In this document: positions 55,447-63,716 of the stretch, piece by piece
Layout of the letters: every line of letters begins with the position of its first letter
Numbering within the stretch: the stretch's first letter is position 1
DNA from: Sulfitobacter sp. DSM 110093
Lineage (GTDB): Bacteria > Pseudomonadota > Alphaproteobacteria > Rhodobacterales > Rhodobacteraceae
DNA length: 64,000 bases
Reading direction: 5' to 3'
Assembly: GCF_022788715.1 (NCBI RefSeq)
Contig: NZ_CP085167.1
Location: 2,307,001 to 2,371,000, forward strand
The notes under the pieces: generated by a model
Database searches by the model: none
Told to the model about the DNA's origin: nothing
The model's input: only the letters and a program-made list of their open reading frames with translations
Position numbers and translations under genes: made by a program

Positions 55447-57630
55447 ATGAAAAATGACCAAGACACCGCCAACCCTACACGCGTTGACCCCACCCTCTCG
55501 GTTATCGAGCAGGAGACCGCTAAGGCAAATGTCGACGAGGATGCGCTGACAGGCAATCAACGGCTTTTCGACGGCTCGCGGAACATGGTTGTCGCGGCGC
55601 TATGCGTGGCCTATTCGGTCTTTCATCTGTTGGTAATGAACGTGTTCCCGCTTGAGACTTGGGCCTATCGCCTTAGCCACGTGGGCGGCGGGTTGTTTCT
55701 GGGCTTTCTGCTGTTCGGCGCAACGCCGCTGTCTGGTTCCGCGAATGGCAAGGTCCGCAATCCCGTGTCTCTCGGCCTTTTGGCTTTGTCAGCTGCGGGT
55801 GTTCTCTATGGTGCCGTCGCAGTTGGTTCGATTTGGATCAATGGGTACGCCATGGGCAACGCCCTTCCGCCTGCTTGGGCGATGTCGACGTTCGGGATTC
55901 CATTGGTATTAGGGTCTGTACTGGCAATCCTGCATGGCTGGTTCTTCCCCCAGCGTGACCGGCGCCAGTTCGCCACCGCTGACATCCTTCTGGCGGTCGC
56001 CGCCGTTGTCGCGACGGCCTACCTTATTTTCTTTGCCCGCCAGCTACAGCTGCGCGCCGGTATGCCAATGGCGCTACCGGGCGATATGTGGGCAGCTGTG
56101 ACAGGCGTCATTCTGATCATCGAGCTAACGCGCCGACTGGCCGGTATGGCACTGGTGATCATCGCTGGCATCTTCGTCGCGTATGCGTTCCTGGGCCCTT
56201 GGTTGCCGGGCATCTTTGAACATCGTGGCTACGACGCCAAACGGTTCTTTTCCTATATCTACACCGACAATGGGATTTTGGGGGCGCCGATTGCGATCTC
56301 CTCAACCTACATCATTCTGTTCGTGATCTTCGCAGCATTCCTGCAAACGACGCGCGTCGGTGAATACTTCGTCAATCTTGCCTTTGCGGCTGCGGGCCAT
56401 AAACGCGGAGGTCCAGCCAAGGTCGCAATTTTCGCTTCTGGCCTGATGGGCATGATTAACGGGACATCTGCAGGTAATGTCGTGGCCACTGGCTCCCTGA
56501 CCATCCCGATGATGAAAAAGGTGGGCTATAAGCCACAAACAGCCGCATCCGTAGAAGCCGCAGCTTCGACCGGTGGGCAAATCATGCCGCCAATTATGGG
56601 TGCGGGTGCCTTCATTATGGCCGAGATCACCGGTATTTCGTATATGCAGATCGTCTCTGCCGCGATCATCCCCGCTGCGCTCTATTTCATCTCTGTCTAC
56701 TTCATGATTGATCTGGCCGCGCAAAAGGCAAACCTGAAAGGTCTTCCGCGCGATCAGTTGCCCAAGTTCGGAATATTGATCCGCCAGATCTATCTACTGA
56801 CGCCGATCATTGTTCTCATCGCAGCGCTTTTTGCCGGGTATTCGGTTATCCGCTGCGGCACGCTCGCAATGGTTTCGGCCGCGGTGGTGTCTTGGCTGAC
56901 GCCACACAGGATGGGACCAAAACAGCTGTTTAATGCCCTTAACAATGGTGCGCGTATGGTCCTGCAACTGGTCGCTGTCTGTGCGACGGCGGGCATTATC
57001 GTAGGCGTCATCGCCCTGACAGGAATCGGCTCACGGTTCTCTACCGTATTGCTAACCCTCGCCGATCAAAGCCAACTTTTGGCGCTGTTCTTTGCGATGG
57101 TGGTTTCCATCGTGCTGGGGATGGGGATGCCAACAACCGCGGCCTACGCCGTTGCCGCCAGCGTCATTGCGCCCGGTGTTGTTAACCTTGGCGTCGAGCC
57201 TTTGATCGCACACCTCTTCATCTTTTACTTTGCGGTCATGTCAGCCATCACGCCACCTGTCGCTTTGGCGGCATATGCGGGATCGGCACTGGCGGGGTCG
57301 GACCCTGTCAAAACAAGCGTCGAAAGCTTCAAGATCGGCCTCGCTGCCTTCGTGGTGCCTTATATGTTCTTTTACTCGCCCGCGATGTTGCTGCAGGGAA
57401 GCTGGTTTGAGATCATCCATATCGCGGTAGCAGCTGTGATCGGTGTCTATTTGCTGTCATGTGCCGTGCAAGGTTGGCTCATAAAACGCGCGGATTCCAT
57501 TGTGCGCGTGGTCTTGCTGGCAGCTGGCCTCTCCATGATCGCAGGTGGATGGATGACAGATGCAATTGGCTTGTGCCTCGCCGGGCTGCTTGTCACCTAC
57601 CAAAAGCGTGGCGCATCTGTCAGCGCTTAA
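55447..57630 (+). CDS. TRAP transporter fused permease (4TM/12TM)
   Basis: 727-residue membrane protein fusing the small (DctQ-like) and large (DctM-like) TRAP subunits, as is standard for TAXI systems. Hydrophobic segments run throughout; GLMGMINGTSAGNVVATGSLTIPMM and AASTGGQIMPPIMGAGAFIMAE are the Na+/substrate motifs of DctM. The start at 55447 is chosen over 55393 because the upstream codons encode an unrelated Phe-rich leader. The 84-base spacing to the binding-protein gene is normal. Confidence 0.88.
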   Translation: MKNDQDTANPTRVDPTLSVIEQETAKANVDEDALTGNQRLFDGSRNMVVAALCVAYSVFHLLVMNVFPLETWAYRLSHVGGGLFLGFLLFGATPLSGSANGKVRNPVSLGLLALSAAGVLYGAVAVGSIWINGYAMGNALPPAWAMSTFGIPLVLGSVLAILHGWFFPQRDRRQFATADILLAVAAVVATAYLIFFARQLQLRAGMPMALPGDMWAAVTGVILIIELTRRLAGMALVIIAGIFVAYAFLGPWLPGIFEHRGYDAKRFFSYIYTDNGILGAPIAISSTYIILFVIFAAFLQTTRVGEYFVNLAFAAAGHKRGGPAKVAIFASGLMGMINGTSAGNVVATGSLTIPMMKKVGYKPQTAASVEAAASTGGQIMPPIMGAGAFIMAEITGISYMQIVSAAIIPAALYFISVYFMIDLAAQKANLKGLPRDQLPKFGILIRQIYLLTPIIVLIAALFAGYSVIRCGTLAMVSAAVVSWLTPHRMGPKQLFNALNNGARMVLQLVAVCATAGIIVGVIALTGIGSRFSTVLLTLADQSQLLALFFAMVVSIVLGMGMPTTAAYAVAASVIAPGVVNLGVEPLIAHLFIFYFAVMSAITPPVALAAYAGSALAGSDPVKTSVESFKIGLAAFVVPYMFFYSPAMLLQGSWFEIIHIAVAAVIGVYLLSCAVQGWLIKRADSIVRVVLLAAGLSMIAGGWMTDAIGLCLAGLLVTYQKRGASVSA

Positions 57631-57783
57631 GGCTCGCTATGAAAGACAACGAAGGCAGCCTTCCTAGAGTTAGGCTGTCTCCGGTCGTAAAAGGTCTACA
57701 ATGGTGTGATTTATATGTGCAATTCTGGCCGATGCTGCACGTGTTCACGCTGCCCCGTCATGCGCTAAGAGGATGAGGGCAAT
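57631..57783. other. Non-coding stretch after the TRAP permease gene
   Basis: No gene supported. CAGCCT (57656-57661) and AGGCTG (57672-57677) form a six-pair hairpin that may help terminate the TRAP operon, though no U-run follows. Confidence 0.4.
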
Positions 57784-57983
57784 CTAGATATAATCGACTG
57801 TCGGCTCATACTCTGGAGGCACGTCGCCTTTTTCAATTACGGCATCAATCGCGGCTAGCGTGGTTTGGATATTTGCCACAACTGCCAAGCGATCATCGCT
57901 ATACGCGCCAAGCTGAAAATACTTCTGCCACGCTGTTTTACGAGTTCAGCGCGCAATTCTATTAGCTCATCGATAACTGTCAT
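57784..57983 (-). pseudogene. Frameshifted small gene (about 66 residues if repaired)
   Basis: From an ATG at 57983 with AAGGAACATCCC upstream, the frame reads MTVIDELIELRAELVK. After a one-base loss in the A-run at 57936-57939 the sense continues in another frame as WQKYFQLGAYSDDRLAVVAN and on to an acidic end PPEYEPTVDYI and a stop at 57784. The two halves join into a plausible small soluble helical protein. Family unknown. True decay or a sequencing error in the homopolymer are both possible. Confidence 0.55.
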
Positions 57984-58029
57984 GGGATGTTCCTTGGGTT
58001 GATAGCCCAAACGTCACCCCGAGCGCAAA

Positions 58030-58053
58030 ACGACGAAAGCCCCCGAAGGGGCT
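58030..58053 (-). terminator. Terminator-like hairpin, minus strand
   Basis: On the - strand: AGCCCC-TTCG-GGGGCT followed by TTCGTCGTTTTG. Stable tetraloop and U-containing tail suggest an intrinsic terminator for leftward transcription, although no gene to its right on that strand is recognisable now. Confidence 0.55.
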
Positions 58054-58423
58054 AGCTCGTAAATATCTGAGATGTTTAAGGAAATTGGCTCCGGCGGTAG
58101 GGTGCGCAACCCGCGATCAATACCACTGAAAGTAAACGATTTTCGCTCCGGTTGTCTCCATCGACTCCGGATGTGTAAGAGTCTGTGCCACGCATTGTGA
58201 CCATGGTCAACGGCCAGCATCCTCTCGGCGCATCACCATCGGAAAGAACGGATCGAACGGAATAGCATACCGAATTCCATGCCGAACTTGCGGGATGATC
58301 AGACGCTCTGCAGCATAAACCGCCCTTGATTACCCAGGAGGTTGGAGTGTCCAAGAATGGCAGGGATGAATACGGTCGAAATAATACGAGCCTCGAAACG
58401 CGCCGCCGCAGAGAACAGATGTC

Positions 58424-58459
58424 AGTAGTCACCCCCGGTTCAACCCGTGGGTGACTACT
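58424..58459. repeat. 11-bp perfect inverted repeat
   Basis: Arms AGTAGTCACCC (58424-58434) and GGGTGACTACT (58449-58459) around CCGGTTCAACCCGT, whose GGTTCAACC core is itself nearly palindromic. No U-run on either strand. Resembles a tRNA T-arm only superficially. Confidence 0.5.
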
Positions 58460-58601
58460 AATTCAGGCAGTCTGGGCGAAGACTGATCGTTCGCTGCTCC
58501 AAGCCTCGGGGTCAGCGATGCGAAGAAGGAGCCCTGCTACAATTGATTGTAATCTACCTGGACATAGTCACCCTCGACTGGCCGGGGCGAGAAAGACCTT
58601 G

Positions 58602-58627
58602 ACCGAAATGAGGACGTAGCTACTGCC
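58602..58627. repeat. Left copy of an imperfect 26-base repeat
   Basis: Begins ACCGAAATGAGG and ends ACTGCC; about 20 of 26 bases match the copy at 62197-62222 in the same orientation. The two copies bracket the three genes at 58711-62033. Confidence 0.4.
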
Positions 58628-58710
58628 GCGTAGCATGAGGAACCCTGTCCAGCTCGAACATACACATACTTCCAGGTTGAAGTTTCCGCCAATTCCGGTT
58701 CAATACGCCT

Positions 58711-60075
58711 ATGGGATCTTATGCAGAATTATACGTGGGCCGGCTACTTGCGGCTTCCTCAAAGAACGACATTATGCCCGACATTGTCGGCCTCTTCCAG
58801 AGAGATGAGTTTCATTCTGTCGAACCTGGATCCCCCCAGGTGCCATCTCCGCTCAAAGCCCACTACCTCGAGGCGCCCGACTATCCTGAGGCTGAAGAAA
58901 GCTACGTTTCACAAATTCATTACTACGCAACAAATTTATCGGAGATCAGGGAGCGTTTGGAATACCTCGGATACTCAAGCGAGAATGTGCGGAAGGCTTT
59001 CTACGCGTGGCGGGATCGGAACGTCGCATGGAAGCGAGAGATGGTTGAAAAATATCAACACCGAGACACTAAAGCTTTCGGCAAAGAGCTACAGCGAGAA
59101 GCAAATGAACTGTCTCAAATATCTTTGGAGGATTGGGTAGAGGCAACAAAAGAACTAATTTCCTCCGGAAGCCGTAAGTGTCTTTCAGTCAAAGCGGGAA
59201 AAGTGCTGGACCTCGTTGGTGGGGATTATGACCTCGATTATGGCCCAAACTACGACTATCTTATTTCACTTAGGGTTATATGCGATTTCGCACACCCGAA
59301 CGAAGTTATCTGCTATGATATAACCGATTTGGTTCATGCTGAGTATTTAGCAGTAGGAGAAGACCCCACTGGAATATTGAGAGAGCATGAATTCGACAGC
59401 GCAGCTGACATCTTCAGAAACTCGAAGACGATCGTATTGGTCGAGGGAAAAAGCGACATACGTCTACTTAAGACCGCAATGACAAAAATCTTTCCACGGC
59501 TTGCTGATAGGTTCGTTTTCTTCGACTATGAGGAGTTTGGAATTCCTGGAGGTGCAGGCAATCTCGTGAATCTTGTGAAGTCATTTATTGCGGCGGGTGT
59601 GGCCAACCGAATTGTAGCCTTATTCGACAATGATACGGGGGCCGAGGAAGCTCTTCTATCAATTCAATCAATAGAACTTCCAAGAAACCTTAAAATAATT
59701 AAGCTGCCCGATATCGATTTACTCCACGAGTATCCGACCATCGGGCCTGGAGGTCACTATAGATTGAATATTTCAGGGTTAGCGGCTGGAATCGAGCTAT
59801 ATTTTGGCTCTGACATTCTTACGCGAAGTGACGGGTCGCTACGCGAAATTCGATGGACCGGTTATTCGAAAAAGGCGGGAGAATACCAAGGCGAATTGGT
59901 CGAAAAGGCTGAAGTTCAAAATCAATTCTTAAAAAAACTTGCGAATTGTTCGTCGTCTGCGCTGCGTGAAGATAACGAGATGCGGCACTTCAATGACATT
60001 CTTTGGAGTATAATCACTGCATTTAGTCAGGAGCTGGGGGATGATATTGTTCAGCATGCGGAATCCGCTCTTTAA
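58711..60075 (+). CDS. HEPN/Toprim-domain protein, candidate defence effector
   Basis: 454 residues. The N-terminus MGSYAELYVGRLLAASSKND is that of the HEPN/Toprim-associated N-terminal domain, which fixes the start. Residues about 50-210 are mostly helical. A Toprim domain follows at about 238-345: Glu245 in IVLVEGKSD, then Asp306 and Asp308 in ALFDNDTGAEEA, the acidic set that binds Mg2+ in OLD nucleases and topoisomerases. The C-terminal 100 residues are unassigned. Toprim nucleases joined to HEPN-type modules occur in anti-phage proteins. AT-richer than the rest of the window. Followed 45 bases later by a second unusual gene. Confidence 0.75.
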   Translation: MGSYAELYVGRLLAASSKNDIMPDIVGLFQRDEFHSVEPGSPQVPSPLKAHYLEAPDYPEAEESYVSQIHYYATNLSEIRERLEYLGYSSENVRKAFYAWRDRNVAWKREMVEKYQHRDTKAFGKELQREANELSQISLEDWVEATKELISSGSRKCLSVKAGKVLDLVGGDYDLDYGPNYDYLISLRVICDFAHPNEVICYDITDLVHAEYLAVGEDPTGILREHEFDSAADIFRNSKTIVLVEGKSDIRLLKTAMTKIFPRLADRFVFFDYEEFGIPGGAGNLVNLVKSFIAAGVANRIVALFDNDTGAEEALLSIQSIELPRNLKIIKLPDIDLLHEYPTIGPGGHYRLNISGLAAGIELYFGSDILTRSDGSLREIRWTGYSKKAGEYQGELVEKAEVQNQFLKKLANCSSSALREDNEMRHFNDILWSIITAFSQELGDDIVQHAESAL

Positions 60076-60120
60076 GCGCACTACCCCGATTGTTATTTTC
60101 AAGTCACCGCCAGTCTTCTT

Positions 60121-61335
60121 ATGACAACTGAAACCCCATTACCAATGATCTTTGACCCAATCAATTGGGAAAAACCGACCCCCAAGGGAATGCTCGATTT
60201 CATGGATCGGCCAAAGACGCCTGGCAGGCCTGAAGGCAGCATGCTTGTCTTCCGAAAACAGCTTTCGCCGTTGTCAGTATACAAATACCTCGTTGCCCGC
60301 TTCGGTCCACCTTATGGCTTTCAGACGATGGCTAAGAAGGCTGGGGACAGCGACAACCTTTTTCACTGGGACTACCTCCTTAAAGCTGGCGAATGCTGGA
60401 TTTGCATCCAGGGAGGCAACCGCGACGTCCATGTCGGGATATTTGGTAAGAAAATGTCGTCAAAAGACTGGGTAAGATTTACCAAAACGCTCAAAGGCGA
60501 TTTCAGACGCTGCGGTTCCGACATGGCGGCAGTCGGTTCAACGCTCGAGAAGTGGAACATCGTCTCAAACAGATTCGCGATGATCGCAGATACTTGTGCT
60601 GGATTCCACGATGTCTTGACGGACGAGCAAGAAACGCCTGACTTCGCCCCGGGAAAGCGTAGCTCAGCAGCAGGGATCAAGCGTTATCACAGAAAGGTGG
60701 AGCAAATCGGCAAGCGAGCTGACAGGGTATTCAGTGCATCCCTTTCGCTTGACCTGGTTACGCCAGTTTTGGCGGAGGCTTTCGTCAACCTCGTAATATT
60801 CATGGCACGAAAGGATGAATTGAAGCGAAATGCAAGGCAGTATGACCATTATATCCGGCAACCAATTGATACGCGGGTCTTCGATCTGCACTTAAAATGC
60901 GATCACTTCACGGCGGGAGTTGATCCCGGAAGCACTGAGTATAGAGCGTTCAAGCGTGTCATGGATCGCCGGAATCATAATTTGCACGGGAATGTTGATC
61001 CTGGAAAAGACGCCATTGAGACAGTCTACTTCGACAAATTTACGCCACTTTACGAAGCGGGCGCCGATCCGATTCTCGAGTTATTTAAGAAAAAGGAAGC
61101 TGTGTTTGACATTGGCGGAGTTCTGGCGCGCTACCATGACGTCCACACCTTCTTTTTCTATGTCCTTGGCTTGCTTAAAGAGAAATCCAGATCGGAAATC
61201 GAGATGATGATGGAGCAGTCGACATTTGGGTATGACGTTTCGCGCGACCGACCTGGCGTTTTGTTTCCCTCGCATGAAGTTATGATGCTTCTGCCGCTTA
61301 AATACGACGACGAGCTAAAGGTTGAATGGCGGTAA
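60121..61335 (+). CDS. Unknown protein with R-x4-H (HEPN-like) motif
   Basis: 404 residues, no membrane segment or signal. I do not recognise the family. Near the C-terminal third, VMDRRNHNLHGNVDP contains R284-N-x3-H289, the R-x4-6-H signature with a polar second residue typical of HEPN ribonucleases, set in a helix-rich stretch. Residues 40-150 look like a separate alpha/beta region (RFGPPYGFQTM, WICIQGGNRDVHVGIFG). It lies 45 bases after the HEPN/Toprim gene on the same strand, so they are probably one operon and may act together. A HEPN assignment rests on a short motif only. Confidence 0.6.
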   Translation: MTTETPLPMIFDPINWEKPTPKGMLDFMDRPKTPGRPEGSMLVFRKQLSPLSVYKYLVARFGPPYGFQTMAKKAGDSDNLFHWDYLLKAGECWICIQGGNRDVHVGIFGKKMSSKDWVRFTKTLKGDFRRCGSDMAAVGSTLEKWNIVSNRFAMIADTCAGFHDVLTDEQETPDFAPGKRSSAAGIKRYHRKVEQIGKRADRVFSASLSLDLVTPVLAEAFVNLVIFMARKDELKRNARQYDHYIRQPIDTRVFDLHLKCDHFTAGVDPGSTEYRAFKRVMDRRNHNLHGNVDPGKDAIETVYFDKFTPLYEAGADPILELFKKKEAVFDIGGVLARYHDVHTFFFYVLGLLKEKSRSEIEMMMEQSTFGYDVSRDRPGVLFPSHEVMMLLPLKYDDELKVEWR

Positions 61336-61454
61336 CCTGAACCGCCACTTTTCAGTAGCAGACAGACAAACCCGCAGTGGGCCAGCCTTGACGCGCCGGT
61401 GACACAAGGTAGATCAGACTGGATCAACAATCACGGGGGCGACAGCGTTTGTAG

Positions 61455-62033
61455 ATGTGCTTGAATGCAATAGATTTCCGCCGCGGAAATGCAAGCCCAG
61501 CATTGGTTTTGCTCGGGGCGTGCCCAGGAAAAGACGAATGGGCTGCCAACCCACAACGCCCTTTTGCGGGGCGATCCGGGGCAAACCTCGGTATCCTATT
61601 AGAGATTCTCCGGCTGCGAGCCGATAGAGAGGAGTATGGCTTGCGACATGGCGACTTCCGATCAAATCTTCTCGACGACTATACTCTCATGAATTCTCAC
61701 GCTGTCCCAAAATGGACAGCGAAGGACAAACGCTCAACGCCAAGGATGCCCGAAATCGAATCTCAAGACAATCTTGCTCGATTGGCCAACCAACTGCGAG
61801 CGGTTCAAGCAAGAGTCGTTGTTGGCTTAGGCCGTTCAATTTACGAAGGAAATTTGGATCGGAGAGACAAAGACAGTGGTCCTATGAGAGCGATCCGAAT
61901 GCTGGCACCTAACCACCAAGGGATCGTATTTTTAGTTACTGGGCACCCGTCACCACGCGCGATAAACCGCTTTGGAGGGGGCGATCGCCGACTTTGGTTT
62001 GAGTCGAAATTGCTGAGGTTCCCGCGTGAATGA
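61455..62033 (+). CDS. Uracil-DNA glycosylase superfamily protein
   Basis: 192 residues with the three landmarks of the UDG fold: motif 1 LLGACPGKDE (19-28) followed by RPFAGRSGANL, a middle VVVGLGRSIYEG strand-loop, and motif 2 TGHPSPRAIN (about 162-171). Closest in layout to family 4-type UDGs, but it has only two cysteines, so the usual Fe-S cluster cannot form, and the motif 1 acidic residue is replaced (GACPG for GEAPG). It may excise a modified base or be an inactive binder. 119 bases after the HEPN-like gene, same strand. Confidence 0.7.
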   Translation: MCLNAIDFRRGNASPALVLLGACPGKDEWAANPQRPFAGRSGANLGILLEILRLRADREEYGLRHGDFRSNLLDDYTLMNSHAVPKWTAKDKRSTPRMPEIESQDNLARLANQLRAVQARVVVGLGRSIYEGNLDRRDKDSGPMRAIRMLAPNHQGIVFLVTGHPSPRAINRFGGGDRRLWFESKLLRFPRE

Positions 62034-62441
62034 CTGCTATTCTATCTCGAATCCAAAGCCATCGAGTATCAGACGGACAGTGTCCATACGGTCGCCAACG
62101 TCCGGTTCTGCGGAAATTTTGATCTAAATATTATTGAGCGCAAAGGGCAAGAGAGGGCCGAAATTCGGCCTCGTGCCCGCCGTGGAGAGCAATTTTACCG
62201 AAATTAGGGCGCAAGTAATGCCATTCCCAAAGCTATGACGACCGGAATAGCTCTCGTCCGAGGCTGTTCGGCTAAACGGCAAGCCAGAGCTTTCGCAGCT
62301 CGCCGCGATAGTGTCCTTTACGGATTGTGATCAAAGCCCATCCGTAGCGGAATCGCTCGTCGTCAAGGCATGCTTCGAGTTTTCAAATTCACATGACGAG
62401 TAAATATCTGAACACGGTTAACCAAAACTTTTTCTATCGCG
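62034..62441. other. Non-coding stretch between the UDG-like and HNH genes
   Basis: 408 bases between convergent genes, without a gene. It holds the palindrome GGCCGAAATTCGGCC at 62156-62170 and the right copy of the 26-base repeat. Confidence 0.45.
62197..62222. repeat. Right copy of the imperfect 26-base repeat
   Basis: Starts ACCGAAATTAGG and ends TAATGCC; pairs with 58602-58627. May mark the edges of a mobile cassette, or belong to a dispersed family of intergenic sequences. Confidence 0.4.
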
Positions 62442-63716
62442 TCACTGCCTGAAAACGAACTCACGATGGAACGCCAGATACGGTAGCTGTTCGGCCCGGA
62501 AGGGTCCGTAATTCCCCTCAGGCTCGATCCCCCATCGGATCATGGTGTCGGCATCAGACTCTTTTGACACCACCAGCGACCCGTCATCGGTAAAGGTGAT
62601 GAAGCCTTGATCAAATAAGTGATCGATATGCGGGCTCAACAGCAGCCCATTATTGCCATCAAGCTTTTCGTAGGTCGTCGAAGCGCGCCATGGTTTGATG
62701 TGACTGGCGCGAAGATGGCGCAGGTTGGCCACCCGCGTTATTCGACAGGCATTCTCGAAGCCCACCAGATTCTTCCGATAGACCCCCTGCCCCCGCCGCG
62801 ATTTAACGAGTTGCAGCTTCTCGGTCTCGTCAAGATCGGTTCGGTTGCGCAGCTCTTGCTCGACCGCGTCCTCAGACGCCTCGAATGCCTCGGCCTGGTA
62901 AGTCGGCTTGCTGATTGCGCCAAAGTCGATTTCGGCCCAACGCGTTCCCAAAAGATCGATAACCGCGTCGGCCATCGCGATTGGCACGGCAGCCAGGTAG
63001 GCGCCTTGGTTACCGTTTCCATTAGGTTGAATCGGAGAGTATTTATCAGGAAGGGTCGGCTGCAAAACTTCCATATGTTCTTTAGGCCGAAAAGGTCGCC
63101 GCAACCGAGTAAATTCTACTGGAAGCCGCCATCCTTCGTTGCTCCAGGCATCACCAGTCGCGCCGAACTCTCTGGGCTTCGGCGCGAGGATTGCAGGAGC
63201 CGCGCAGACGCCAACGGCCTTGATCTCCCCCCCAGCGAAAGCGAACACAACATCGCCAGGGCGCACGCGCTTCATATTCTCATAGAATTCGTTGCGCGCC
63301 CCATCGGTTCGCACAGTAGGAGACCATAGATAGTTGCCCCCAATCTCGTGGCTGTGAGTTTGCTTGTTGTTGACCCACCAATAGGCAAAACCTTTCGGTG
63401 AAATGTTGCCAGGCTCGGCAGCAGCGGGAGGGATCGCAGTCACCTGAACCTCGAAACCGAGAGTGCGAAGGTTCTCGGCGACAGTTGCCTCACCGCCATT
63501 AAATTGCGTTGCCGGAAGCGGCCCCCAGTCGCCCTCCAAATACCCATGCGCGACCCCAATGATCGCTTTCGAGTCGTAAAGCTTATCGTCAAAGCGAAGG
63601 AAATACGCGCGCGAGCGCCCAAACCCGTGCTGCTGCAAGAACGCATCCCGGCCACGCCGGTCAAACTCTTCTATGGCGCTAATAACCGCTGCCCGATTGA
63701 TGTCCGAAAGCGCCAT
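62442..63716 (-). CDS. McrA-like HNH endonuclease with EVE domain (type IV restriction)
   Basis: 424 residues in three parts. Residues 1-90 match the ScoMcrA-type N-terminal head (YFLRFDDKLYDSKAIIGVAHGYL). Residues about 108-245 are an EVE/PUA-like module (FAYWWVNNKQT, VRPGDVVFAFAGGEIKAVGVC), a fold that reads modified cytosine. Residues about 320-385 are an HNH nuclease with His339 in ASHIKPW, Asn356 in NNGLLL and His366 in IDHLFD. The architecture predicts cutting of modified phage DNA. The start at 63716 follows AAGGAGGTTTGC; an in-frame codon at 63758 is rejected. Convergent with the UDG-like gene. Confidence 0.82.
   Translation of the reverse strand: MALSDINRAAVISAIEEFDRRGRDAFLQQHGFGRSRAYFLRFDDKLYDSKAIIGVAHGYLEGDWGPLPATQFNGGEATVAENLRTLGFEVQVTAIPPAAAEPGNISPKGFAYWWVNNKQTHSHEIGGNYLWSPTVRTDGARNEFYENMKRVRPGDVVFAFAGGEIKAVGVCAAPAILAPKPREFGATGDAWSNEGWRLPVEFTRLRRPFRPKEHMEVLQPTLPDKYSPIQPNGNGNQGAYLAAVPIAMADAVIDLLGTRWAEIDFGAISKPTYQAEAFEASEDAVEQELRNRTDLDETEKLQLVKSRRGQGVYRKNLVGFENACRITRVANLRHLRASHIKPWRASTTYEKLDGNNGLLLSPHIDHLFDQGFITFTDDGSLVVSKESDADTMIRWGIEPEGNYGPFRAEQLPYLAFHREFVFRQ

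Larger units (their letters stand above)
57984..58710. other. Non-coding stretch before the defence-like genes
   Basis: 727 bases with only weak open frames. It contains a terminator-like hairpin (58038-58053), an 11-base inverted repeat (58424-58459), the palindrome TACAATTGATTGTA (58538-58551) and one copy of an imperfect repeat (58602-58627). Probably a junction of accessory DNA. Confidence 0.5.

Noticed and set aside
58424..58459. Possible tRNA 3' end (GGTTCAA-like T-arm)
   Set aside because: The stem-loop geometry does not fit a T-arm plus acceptor stem, and no D-arm or anticodon arm lies upstream.
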